18,556 nt of DNA from Rhexocercosporidium sp. MPI-PUGE-AT-0058 (Eukaryota; Ascomycota; Leotiomycetes; Helotiales), in NCBI GenBank assembly GCA_020746875.1, contig JAGTJL010000053.1, positions 1 to 18,556 of the forward strand. Reading direction: 5' to 3'. Every line of letters starts with the position of its first letter. Position 1 is the first letter of the stretch. The notes beneath the pieces are model-generated. The model had not been told where the DNA came from and did not search any database. It worked only from the letters and a program-made list of their open reading frames with translations. The position numbers were made by a program, and so were the translations under genes. Below are positions 10,100 to 18,556 of the stretch, piece by piece.

Positions 10100-11053
10100 C
10101 CATTCCGGCGATGAACAAAAAAACCCTCAAAAATTTTCATGATACCGGCCATTCTGCTCGTAGACTCAGAATTCTCCGCCTTTATCTGATTAAGCTCCGC
10201 AGTAACCTGTTCTTTCTCCTTTTTAACTTCTTCAAGCTCTCTAGACCTGCGATGCCCTTCTAATTTCAAGGCTGCGAGCTGGGAAGTATCTGCATTTAAT
10301 GCTTCTTGTAGGACCTGTATAGTTGATTGAGATTTCTCCACACCTTGCTGGAGTGCCGCTGATAGCTTCAAGCAGCATTATTGGACTTCTTAGAGTCCAG
10401 AAACCGTGCGCGGTCCACCATTATCACTAAAATTTATGCCAGCCACGCGCCCAGAACTGATCTTGTTACCTCCGCGCAAAGGGCGTACTAAGTCTTGTAG
10501 CAACCTCTTCATCGTCCAAGACCTTTTCTCAACGCATTTAGGACAGCTCCAATAGGCGGGAGGTGAAGCAGGGTCTGGAACAGGACCAACGCGCACGCAC
10601 TAGCTGTGCCAAGAGCTTGTACAGGTGTCGCACTCAATCAAGGTTCCATATGCCCTGCAAGCTTCACAAGTGACCTTGTGACGTCCGCGAACATGCTTCG
10701 CCTGGCTGTCATGTCCTATATTCAAATTACTATCAATCTTGCACCATTAGGGGTCTTTACTTACTCCGCCTCTTAACTATCTTAAATCGAGGACCTTTTA
10801 TAACAGAGCCTGTGTCTCCTATCTCGGAGATTGAAGAAGTCCTCTTCTGTTGCCCTATGAAGAATAAGTTACGTTAGGCATACGGTCGCTCTTAAGATTT
10901 CTCACCTTAAAGATCACGCTGTTTTGAACCAGACCTAGTGTTATACATTCCTGCCTTAGCGACTCTTCTAACCCTACCAGATGCATCATTCTACAAGAGA
11001 TGACTGGGTGCGTGGAGAACCCGTTTAAGTCTGTCGATTGCTAAGCCGGCCAT
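10096..11053 (-). pseudogene. PHD-finger and coiled-coil protein, broken by stops
   Basis: On the minus strand an almost complete PHD zinc finger is visible (about 10660-10540) with ligand spacing C-x2-C-x8-C-x2-C-x4-H-x2-C-x17-C-x2-C. A TAG (10600-10602) sits between the His and the sixth Cys ligand, probably from CAG. PHD fingers read histone tails in chromatin complexes. Upstream lies a basic region (IKGPRFKIVKRR, RHDSQAKHVRGRH) reached through introns at 10716-10764 (GTAAGT) and 10855-10905 (GTGAGA, CTAAC). Downstream, an intron at 10359-10469 joins LVRPLRG to a coiled coil (SRELEEVKKEKEQVTAELNQIKAE) that ends at 10096. The likely start is the ATG at 11053 (MAGLAIDRLKRV). Two more stops lie in that frame (10991-10993 TAG, 10907-10909 TAA). 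Coding-like frames further upstream to about 11270 may be its lost 5' end. The finger is secure; the exon model is inferred. Confidence 0.72.
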
Positions 11054-11628
11054 ATTGGAACTGAAACTTCACATCGCTTGAGGCCTTCAAATTTCAAGAT
11101 AAAGAACCCTCTGCTCAGCTCTTGTACTGTATTCCGACGAAGCGCCGGCGTACTTCATCTCAAGATAAGACTGGCAAATATTGTGTTGATGACAATAGGA
11201 ATTCTGCAGGCCATTCATAGCTGACTCTTGGATCCTGACAGAATGTGTGACCGCATAAGATTACTGTATAAAGCGAATCTGCTTTAAAGTGTTGTTTTAA
11301 TCTTCAGATGCTGACAACCAATCTATCCACAGTCAGCACCGCCAGATCGAAATGGACTACTGAAGGGAGAGTGTTCATTGGGCATGAAACAAAGTCAAAT
11401 ATTTTTCCTTTGTGGCGCAGACTACAGCAGCACGCCTATCTAAGCCTTTCTGTGCCACGATATTCTGACTCTATCTTTGCTCAAATATCAAAGTGAGGCA
11501 CTCGACCAGAAACCTTAGCTTCTAGAGTGACAGATAGAAGGCCTGTTGATACAGGTATTATAATAATAGTAAAGTACAGAAGCGTCAAGTAACATATCAC
11601 AAAACTAACGACCTATTTACCAAAGCAT
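11054..11628. other. Spacer with coding-like fragments, no supported gene
   Basis: The left part (to about 11270) shows protein-like minus-strand frames broken by stops (for example SYLEMKYAGASSEY...RAEQRVLYLEI), possibly the lost 5' part of the PHD-finger gene. The right part holds a 62-codon plus-strand frame (11308-11496) without motif or context. I do not support a gene here. Confidence 0.35.
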
Positions 11629-12515
11629 CTAAGGCGTCAATTTGCCATAGTCATACTCCGATTCATCATATAATAAGAATTTGTTATTGATTAGTGATCC
11701 AAGTGACTTGATTGCTTTATCTCGGTATTCGATTGATTTAGGTGACGCAATTATTTGGTGTCCTCCACTGCCGACCCGCCTTATATGAAGCTTATCAATG
11801 TCGTTGCGGACCTCTGAGAGCTTGAAAAGCGCGTGTGTATAGTATCCAGCGGCGTTGACACGGTTTTGGGTTATAGAAACTAGTTCTAAGAGAGTGTCCC
11901 TTGAGGTCAGAGTTAGCATAGGTCCTTATTAGAAACTTAACATTATATATACCCAGAGAAGCGCGGATTCTTAGAATCTAAGAAGTCCTTATCGGAGAAA
12001 TCCTTGATTAACGGGCATTTTCTAAGCATTTCCTCTGCTTCATCCGGTAGTCCCCTTCGGAGCAAAGTGCTAGCCATATTGCTATATGAATTTCTAATGC
12101 GATCACTCTGATTTCTAAGGCGGATTCCTATGGCCCGTCATCCATATTCCTCGGCTAAATCGAGCTCATTCAATTCGGTGTAGGAAAGAGAGATCGCATT
12201 GAGACTAGAACCGATCAACTCGTCTGGAAGGTCCAAGGCGTTCTCTCGAATGGCTAGTGCCTAGCGGAAAGATATCAGCGCTGCCCTAGGCTTGTTGAGA
12301 TCCAGGTCAATGAAGCCCCTGAGTGTAAGAGCACTGGCAGAGGCGAGGGAAAACTTGTCAGGGATGATGCTAAGTGCAGTATCCATGAACGTTGCTGCGG
12401 CGGGATACTGCTCTCGCTCATACAAATTCCTATAAACAATAAGTCATCTCGCCAGGGAAAAGAGAATCAATATATATATACCAGGTACATCGTAGGATGA
12501 GCTCGGCGAACGCGG
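11629..12515 (-). pseudogene. TPR tail of an NLR-like protein, with stops
   Basis: This is the C-terminal tetratricopeptide region typical of fungal NB-ARC/NACHT-TPR proteins. In order it shows LILRCTWNLYEREQYPAAATFMDTALSI, RGFIDLDLNKPRAALISF, ALAIRENALDLPDELIGSSLNAISLSYTELNELDLAEEY, RNSYSNMASTLLRRGLPDEAEEML, then a final YTHALFKLSEV block ending at 11629 (descriptions here are broken at stops). Introns fit well at 12430-12481 (GTATAT, branch GATGAC) and 11900-11952 (GTATAT, branch CTAAC) and keep phase. Premature stops are TAG at 12261-12263 and TGA at 12138-12140, each one C-to-T step from Gln or Arg. Paired TAA codons lie near 12535. No nucleotide-binding domain or N-terminal effector domain is found upstream, so the gene is truncated as well. 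Intact relatives act in fungal non-self recognition and cell death. Confidence 0.8.
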
Positions 12516-12758
12516 GGGGTTGGCCGGAATCTTATTAAATTCCGCTTTGCCCCCAACTAACTTTGGACAAAGGCACCAAATATGCAGCCATAACGGACTC
12601 TTGGTAGTCTCAGAATGCTTGGATTCTATTGTACAGTACCGATTGTCAACTGGAAAGAGAGCCCTCTCGCCTCTCATCCATTGTTTTTGTAGACAAAACA
12701 CCATGCAATATCGTCACCACTTCCATCTCTCATTTTCAACAGCTTCTACAATTATTTA
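12516..12758. other. Spacer, possibly eroded upstream part of the TPR gene
   Basis: The minus-strand frame of the TPR tail can be followed upstream here (for example ESVMAAYLVPLSKVSWGQ) but with paired TAA near 12535 and a TGA near 12612. The similarity to any family is too weak to call. Overlapping open frames on the plus strand have no motif. Confidence 0.3.
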
Positions 12759-14141
12759 CTATTGCTCCTCCCAGGTCATGCGCGACAGTCTATCTTGGTC
12801 GAGTGTATAAGGTCTTGGGAGGGGGGACTGTTGTACAGCAAACACTGGTTCCTCGACAGTTCAGTCAATGAGATCATCATAGCGTGCTTTCTGAAGATCA
12901 ATATCGCATCCTGTATCTTTCCCCGTATCCCAGTCGAGCAATTCTTTTCTAGGCCGTCGAATTTCGATCAACAGTGTGTCCATGTCCTCACAAAATCGTT
13001 CGGAACAAATACAAGACTGTATCTAAGTCGTTAAGCTCCTACGAAACCTCCAACCAGTGTTGGCAATAGTATACGGCCGTATTACGGTGGCGCGTATTGG
13101 GGCAATACGCACTACTCTTAGTGATATTGGAGGTAGTACGTACTACAATTATTAGTTCCGTATTGACTTCTTGAACGGCCGTATACGAGTCCGTATACTA
13201 ATATACGGATTCAAGGGTAAAAGAGCCTTAAAGAGCCCCAAAGAGCCTCTTTAGACACGTGATTTAGCACATCTATCTAAGATATAAGAGCTTAACGAGC
13301 TACACTAGTATTAATAACTACTATAATATATATTTAAGAGGTCTTATTAAAGTCTTTACCTACAAGATTCCTATAGACCGCGGTATTTGGCCTTAAGATT
13401 CTTCGTTTACATTACGTGTTATGTATCTTAGTATACGGCCAGTGGTTTCCAGTATTACTGTATATACTAGATACGACCAGTGGTATAAATCTTTATACGA
13501 ACTACTGGTCGTATCTCGTATTTTCTTGATACTACGTATCACGGAGTGGAGCGTATGCCAAGACACGGGTTATACTATTGCCAACACTGCCTCCAACTCC
13601 ATGATCATCTTCTCCCTCCGCATATTTTATAGATTTTCTCAAACTGCTTTCCATCTAGGAGAGACCTTGCTTGGACGATAAGTGCTAGATCTCGGCGGAA
13701 GGGGGTAGCATAATTCTTCAAGAGAATAAAGGCAATCGCAGCTGCCGCCCTGTCGTTATCGCGCTGATCCGGACTGACGACTCGATCAGGAGCAAAGATT
13801 TTGTACGGTGACTTTTTTTGCTTGATGTATTCCGTAAGATTACTATTGTCTTGGATAAGATGGCAATACTGGCTTTCCGAATAATCGACTACGATATTTC
13901 TATAGAAGTTGAATTTGGTCAGAGACTCCTCATCGCCAAAAGTTTTGCACAAAGCCAATGCTTCTTCGACCGGATAGCCGACCTCGAAATCGACTGAGTT
14001 AGGAATATAATTCCAGTTTGGGAATGTGTTGAGACGCACATAACGTGAGGTCTTGTAGTATTCAGGTCCCAAAAGTTCAGCTATATCCCATCTTTGAGAC
14101 AGCAGAAAACTTAGTATTTGTCCAATATATTCTCGACTTAG
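12759..14141 (-). pseudogene. Unrecognised gene relic split by the hAT MITE
   Basis: Right of the MITE, an open minus-strand frame of 178 codons runs from 14141 to a TGA at 13605 (WDIAELLGPEYYKTSRYVRL...PFRRDLALIVQARSLLDGKQFEKIYKICGGRR). It has no ATG, and a possible acceptor (CCTTCAG) lies at its head. Left of the MITE, a second protein-like stretch (about 13000-12759) reads CEDMDTLLIEIRRPRKELLDWD...ARYDDLID, a TGA (12861-12863), then TVEEPVFAVQQSPLPRPYTLDQDRL to a TAG at 12759. When the MITE and one target copy are mentally removed, a short bridging frame (EKMIMELEVS, stop, ELNDLDTVLYLFRTIL) connects the two, so they may be one gene with stops and frameshifts. I know no family for it. It lies downstream of the kinase on the same strand. 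Confidence 0.5.
13055..13589. mobile_element. hAT-type MITE with perfect TIRs and 8-base TSD
   Basis: The 535-base element starts CAGTGTTGGCAATAGTATA (13055-13073) and ends with its exact reverse complement (13571-13589), giving 19-base perfect terminal inverted repeats of the CAGTG...CACTG kind used by hAT transposons. It is flanked by a perfect 8-base target duplication, CCTCCAAC (13047-13054 and 13590-13597), the hAT hallmark. It encodes no transposase, so it is non-autonomous and would need a hAT transposase elsewhere. Inside are several hairpins: GCGTATTG-GGG-CAATACGC (13092-13110), the palindrome GTAGTACGTACTAC (13133-13146), and a 12-base inverted repeat GATACGACCAGT (13470-13481 with 13504-13515). 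AAAGAGCC is repeated near 13220-13250. Perfect ends and duplication suggest a fairly recent insertion, later than the decay of the surrounding gene or not long before. Confidence 0.95.
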
Positions 14142-14543
14142 TTACTGAAGGATTCCCACCCCAGCTGCTTCTTACTACTTATAACACATAGCGCATTTGG
14201 CTCAACGTCTATAAGTCGTATATTTAGCCGCATAGGTCTTATAACGGTGAATTCTATGTGTAAATAAAACAAGACATCAAAGGCCACGTATAGTTAAATT
14301 TGGTCCACTCCGCTTTAGTTGACATGCGAATAAATGCTTTTTAAGTTATAAATAGATCTGCCACATATGAATTTTCTGTGTACTTGATCTCAAAGATTCG
14401 AGGTACAACTTGAAGTGAAAAGAAAAGGTGTATCATTCGCGTAAATAACTCCAATATCCCCTTCCATCTCGTTTGGTACTACATCAAAATAAACTGATAT
14501 CGGGTCGGAAAATTTTATAAAAATAAAGGCAGAATTGACTGCA
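14142..14543. other. Kinase 3' flank, no gene seen
   Basis: About 400 AT-leaning bases follow the kinase stop on its strand. No open frame or motif is supported. It likely holds the kinase 3' untranslated region and terminator, and perhaps the lost 5' exon of the relic ending at 14141. Confidence 0.4.
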
Positions 14544-17500
14544 TCAATTATCACGATGATGTTCTCTATCCTGCCTAGTGAGTGATGGTGCCACTTCTAA
14601 TGAGGAGTTGGTAGTTGTTGTCTTCCAGGTCTCAGCACGAGATGGAGACGACATTGGCGGATGTTCTGCAAAGTGGACTGACAGCGGAGGACTTTCAGTT
14701 TTTCTAGTTGGCAGTGGATTTCTTCCGGTAGGAGTCATTGATCGCGACCGTGCTGACCCCGCAGTACCGTCCCTTGCAATACCTCTCAGAATGCCAGCCC
14801 TCGGCTGTGCACGCGCTCTGGGCGGTGTTCTATCCGAATGATAACGCACATCATCATGATCCTCAACAATAAGAGATGGTGTGTTTGAAACTGGCGTCGT
14901 TATACCTCGCCTCTGGTTTTCAAGACTGGATATGTGTGCCTCTTTCTTAGCCAGATTTGCCAAAGCGGTGAGTTTTTCCGTAAGATCCTTTGCAGACATT
15001 CGTTCTCGAGGGTTGACATTGAGTACCTCTTCGACAAGGCTTAAGAGGCCGGCTAAGCTGCCATTTGGATCTCGAAGTCGGGTGCTCTTGCGCAGCTTAT
15101 CCATCCATTCTTTGACCGCTTGCCGAACAGTGGGATTTCCTCCCTCGTCAAGTTTAAAGAAGCTGTTGGTGATACTAGCATGTAACTCACAGGACTCTGG
15201 ACCATCGCGCGCCGAGTTAAACTGCTCCCAACTAATAGTCCCAAAAGCAAGCCAGACTGTGACTTCCATAAGTACGCATCCAAGTGACCAAACATCGTAT
15301 GGCCGAGAAAGATTGAGCTTTTTGGTGGCTCTGCTCCCCCCGGGACTCTCAACGTCTTCGGGAACCTTACTCTCTGGAGCCGCATATGTTACGGTCCCTC
15401 TGTAAGTTGTCGTCCCCGTTCCTGAATGTATGCTGTGAAATTTGCCAATCCCAAAATCTGCAATCTGAATAATGCCATGTGAGTTAGATTCAGGCTTCGC
15501 ACCAAGAAGCAACAGATTCTGGGGTTTGATATCGTGATGGTAGCCGGTACCAGCTGGTCTTTCCTCTCGCTCTTTCTCAACGTTGGGATCCAATAGTGTG
15601 GCAGTGACTTCCTCTTTGGAGGAATTCTTTGCTTCGGTGCTCTTCACATGGATTGCAGCAATTCCAGATGCAACGCCTGCGAACTGGCCAAATATCCATG
15701 CAACGAACTCTTTTGACTCATCGGAGTCGGGGTTATTAAAGTATCGTGGATTCACTTCCATGTATTGCTCGAGGCTACATTGGGCCAATGGAAATATGAA
15801 ATGGTACACTCCTTCTTGAGTATAAGTCGCAAGAAGCTTGATGATGTGATCATGCGTTAAATCTTGAAGGCCCTTCACAACAAGACGCTCGTTCTTGAAA
15901 GCCTCGTGAGCGTATCTCCGGTGACTGTTAATGACCTTGACAGCCAGCTCTGGATTCTCATTCGTCTGGCAACATAACAGTGTGTTAGTCAGACGCTTAA
16001 AGTAATATATAAGGAACAGGTGATGTACTGAATAGGAAAGCCCACGGTGGTTGAAGCTTTGATGCTTTGCCGGGTTGTTAGAGCGAGGTCAACCTCGCTC
16101 TAGCGGACCAGATGCCAACCACTCATGGAAAGGTGAAACGTGCAAATTTGAGGATGTATTGATCGCGAATATGCAAGATGAATGGACAATACTTACGTTA
16201 GAGAATCGGTGATGGGACCTATGAATCATGGCTTTGTAAACAAGACTAGAAGCGCCTTTCCCGCACTGCGCTCTCGATATGAAAGGGACGATCTCATCAG
16301 CCTGTAGCTGGTAGTCTTTGCCGACAATGTCGAAGAATACTGCTTTAAAGCTCCACTGCGCGCCTACAAGAAGAGTATAATGAATCTCATCCTCCTCCAG
16401 AATGCCACTCAAGCAACTAGGACAATCTCGGGGTAGAATTTTCATATTGTCATCGATGTCCTTGTCTAGCATTGTTTCGAGGAGGCTCAAAGGAACACGG
16501 GCATAGATAAATATGGCGAACAAAATCGGAGCTCGCTGGTAGATTTTCTTGGCCAATTCGTCCCTCGCGTCGGGTGAAGGATCGCAAGCAACATCTAGGG
16601 CATCTTCGACTACCCGACGGATGATGGCTTCCGTGGTAAATTTGTGGAGTTCGTCCTTTGGAATATACTCCTGCGACTTCTCCGAGGCTGATCTGACCTT
16701 TGCCTTGTGGATTGCCTTCCACATCCAGGTTCGGATGTTCTTCTCCTTGGGTGGAAGGTCGGCCATTCCCACTGTCTTTTTACACAAATCCAGCTTCCTC
16801 GTAATTGCTATTCGAATGTTTTTGTGTTTATCGTCGCTTTGTTCGTAATTTTGGACAACAGTTTCGATTTCACTCCAGTCCTCCACACTTTCTAGCGGTA
16901 AGCGCTGTGGCAGAATCGTCTTGCAGCCTCCTTCGCCCGGCCTTCCTCCGCAAGCAATAATGCAATATCCCTCAGCCAGATACAGTTCTTTGTCAGAATC
17001 GCGATCTGTACAATATCCCTCCCAAATACGTTTTGTCGTGCCTTCGATGTATTTGTATGTCTTTTCGGTAGAGTCTTGCGTGCGCGGAAGATTCAGTCTT
17101 TCTTTGTATTTCTCGTCCTGGAAGCAGGAGACTATCATGATGCGCACTCCCTCCCCAAATTTTGGCGACGACAGTGTGTTTGCTCTTCGTGTAAGGCGCG
17201 GAATAGACTGCTCCGAGGAACGGCCTGCTGGAGTGTTCTTTTGTGTTATTTGAGGCTTCGACGATTGAGGATGTGACCATGTGTTTCCTTTTCTTGTTGT
17301 TGGAAGTGGTGATGGGCGAGGTTCGACGTTCTCTTCTCGGATGGTGGAGGATTTATGGGACGGGTTTTCGATAGACAGACTTCTTCGCGGGCGCCCGTCA
17401 TGAGCAGTAGGCTCTGGGGTAGGCGAACTCGATGGGTTGACCAGCTGCGAGGTGTTCGGTATTGCTGAGGACTCTGCAATTGGTACTCGCACCGGCCGCG

Positions 17501-17632
17501 GCCCTTGGGTCTTACATTAGTGTCACCCTGGGTTACTGTGGTTAATTAATGCTTACTGTCTGGATGTTCCTGCAGCGCTGTTGCTTTGAAGTCTTCCGAA
17601 GAACTGCCCCGCCAACAATTGCAACAAAACAT
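14544..17632 (-). CDS. Large protein kinase with N-terminal regulatory region
   Basis: Three exons fit with exact phase: 17557-17632, 16197-17503 and 14544-15965, giving 934 residues. Introns are 17504-17556 (GTAAGC...CCCAAG) and 15966-16196 (GTAAGT...TTGCCAG). The ATG at 17632 gives a Cys/Trp-rich start, MFCCNCWRGSS, then a disordered Pro/Ser region (about 30-130). A conserved-looking domain of unknown type follows (about 140-430, CFQDEKYKERL...WSFKAVFFDIVG). The kinase domain shows a glycine loop GKGASSLV (440-447), ATP-site Lys471 (LAVKVI), helix-C Glu487, catalytic loop HHDIKPQN with Asp606, DFG 631-633 and APE 657-659. The usual HRD Arg is His, and about 30 charged residues are inserted before the catalytic loop. 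The C-terminal tail (about 800-934) is Ser/Pro/Arg-rich. All catalytic residues are present, so it is probably active and phosphorylates Ser/Thr. It belongs to the lineage-specific kinases of Pezizomycotina, often near NLR-type genes. No stops or frameshifts are seen. Confidence 0.88.
16080..16101. repeat. Near-perfect 22-base palindrome in kinase intron 2
   Basis: AGAGCGAGGT (16080-16089) is followed after CA by its exact reverse complement ACCTCGCTCT (16092-16101): a 10-base stem with a 2-base loop inside the unusually long second intron of the kinase gene (231 bases against about 50 elsewhere). It could fold in the pre-mRNA or be a relic of an insertion. Confidence 0.6.
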
Positions 17633-17997
17633 GTCTCGCTGGGACAGAAAGTGGGACTATCCGCAATAAAAGGATAAGAATGCTCTTTTGGTAAATTGGG
17701 GCTCAGAGATTTCGGATTATGTGGACACAATTCGCCCCTTCAAGTATTGCCCAGAACGAGGCTCTGATTCAGAATATGATTTCCTAATTGGGCCACACCT
17801 GCAGCAATATTGTCTGCCACGGCGACCTCACGGCTGATCTAGCGAATGACAGCTTTCGCCTTCAAATATGCGCCTGAAACGTGTCAAGCCTGCTCCAGAG
17901 GCTATGCACTGATAGGCGCAATACTGATGATTGCAGCAGCGCGGGCGTTCCAGCTGACACACTATTTGATCGCAAATCACTATGAGCCGCATTCCTG
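17633..17997. other. Upstream region of the kinase gene
   Basis: This is the presumed promoter and leader of the leftward kinase gene. I see open codons in several frames near 17650-17730, but no ATG-led gene. A CCAAT-like element cannot be assigned with confidence. Confidence 0.4.
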
Positions 17998-18285
17998 TCA
18001 TGGGCTTATCTCAAGGCTAGAGGCGAGGCTACAGTGTGTCAGAGAATTTCGTGTGCCACCGATGATAGTTTGTCGACACATGGGGTCGCCACCTGACGGT
18101 GCGGATCGGATTCCAGTCTCTTCATTTCCGAATTGCATCTTTTCGTTTCTTGGAACACGATTTCGAGAGTTCCCGTTCCACCACCTCTGCCAGGGAAATC
18201 GTACCCAGCAGTACCAGATAATGAAAGTAACAATGGTCAACGGGAAAGCAATTGCCGCAAGAATCCATGCGTTCCGTGTAATCAT
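17998..18285 (-). CDS. Possible small membrane protein next to the telomere
   Basis: The ATG at 18285 gives 95 residues with one strong hydrophobic segment near the start (about residues 5-28: NAWILAAIAFPLTIVTFIIWYCWV). A basic, Trp/Arg/Asn-rich tail follows (RFPWQRWW, RNRVPRNEK), as in a single-pass membrane protein with a cytosolic tail. The frame stays open upstream to a TAG at 18337-18339 next to a possible acceptor (GTGACTAG), so a 5' exon may have been lost at the chromosome end, about 50 bases away. I recognise no family. A 164-codon plus-strand frame (17846-18340, ATG start) overlaps it and is the competing interpretation; I prefer the minus frame because of its coherent membrane helix. 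Confidence 0.38.
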   Translation of the reverse strand: MITRNAWILAAIAFPLTIVTFIIWYCWVRFPWQRWWNGNSRNRVPRNEKMQFGNEETGIRSAPSGGDPMCRQTIIGGTRNSLTHCSLASSLEISP

Positions 18286-18391
18286 AAGGTTTTTTCCGTC
18301 TTCTGACTGGTGCACGAATTGCGTCGAAAAGAAACCCTAGTCACAAAGTCAGCTCAGATCTCGACATGCATTGAAGAGAAGTAATAGGCGA

Positions 18392-18549
18392 TAGGGTTAG
18401 GGTTAGGGTTAGGGTTAGGGTTAGGGTTAGGGTTAGGGTTAGGGTTAGGGTTAGGGTTAGGGTTAGGGTTAGGGTTAGGGTTAGGGTTAGGGTTAGGGTT
18501 AGGGTTAGGGTTAGGGTTAGGGTTAGGGTTAGGGTTAGGGTTAGGGTTA
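18392..18549 (+). repeat. Telomere repeat array (TTAGGG)n
   Basis: About 26 uninterrupted TTAGGG units fill 158 bases, the vertebrate-type repeat also used by most filamentous ascomycetes. The G-rich strand points right, so the window ends at a right chromosome end. The array length is in the usual fungal range. It joins unique DNA at 18391 without telomere-associated satellite repeats or a telomere-linked helicase gene. Confidence 0.98.
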
Positions 18550-18556
18550 TCTCTCT
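18550..18556. other. Non-telomeric TCTCTCT at the extreme end
   Basis: After the last partial repeat the sequence ends TCTCTCT, which is not a TTAGGG variant. It may be read-end noise or leftover adaptor, or the array may continue beyond the window. Confidence 0.6.

Noticed and set aside
11308..11496. Plus-strand 62-codon ATG frame
   Set aside because: It is short, isolated and motif-free, in a region of decayed minus-strand sequence.
12444..13034. Overlapping plus- and minus-strand frames of 80-96 codons
   Set aside because: They have no motifs or splice context. They overlap the TPR-tail intron and the minus-strand relic, which explain the sequence better.
13420..13681. Plus-strand 86-codon frame crossing the MITE end
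   Set aside because: It spans the element boundary and target duplication, so it is a composite of MITE and host sequence.
14578..17276. Several plus-strand frames of 62-174 codons opposite the kinase
   Set aside because: They are antisense shadows of a long, GC-balanced coding region with clear kinase motifs on the minus strand.
17846..18340. Plus-strand 164-codon ATG frame next to the telomere
   Set aside because: It overlaps the minus-strand frame with a coherent membrane helix. Its own translation has no recognisable domain and scattered cysteines, so I treat it as the weaker alternative.

Overview
The window reads as the right-hand end of a chromosome from a filamentous ascomycete (Pezizomycotina). 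It ends in about 26 copies of TTAGGG (18392-18549), with the G-rich strand running toward the end. The genes carry short 44-60 base introns with fungal GTAAGT-type donors and CTAAC/CTGAC-like branch sites. The protein families are typical of fungal subtelomeres: F-box-like, C2H2 and PHD fingers, NLR-type tetratricopeptide tails, an MFS transporter and a multidomain protein kinase. The left third carries a strong RIP (repeat-induced point mutation) signature. The genus cannot be named from sequence alone.

Layout. 1 to about 5700 is extremely AT-rich, saturated with TAA stops and nearly free of CA and TG dinucleotides while keeping CG: a RIP-destroyed repeat block. Inside it lies one unmutated 76-base island (5038-5113). 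A GTAGA-repeat foldback (5715-5848) sits on the boundary to normal DNA. From 6192 to about 14140 lies a graveyard of decayed genes: a C2H2 zinc-finger relic abutting the 5' exons of an MFS transporter (both minus strand), a short coiled-coil ORF, an F-box-like gene with one in-frame TAG (plus), an unidentified plus-strand relic, a PHD-finger gene with a stop inside the finger (minus), a TPR tail of an NLR-like gene (minus), and an unrecognised minus-strand gene split by a textbook 535-base hAT-type MITE that keeps its 8-base target duplication. From 14544 to 17632 a large serine/threonine-type kinase gene (three exons, 934 residues, minus) appears intact. A small possible membrane-protein ORF and then the telomere follow.

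The genes do not form a pathway. The common theme is subtelomeric decay. Seven premature stops that I place inside recognisable or likely coding frames can each be explained by one C-to-T change (CAG to TAG, CGA to TGA), which suggests leakage of RIP or a RIP-like process beyond the AT block. The kinase shows no such damage. The most secure points are the telomere, the RIP block, the hAT MITE, the kinase, the MFS 5' exons, the PHD finger and the TPR tail. I did not find a convincing new multi-gene system.
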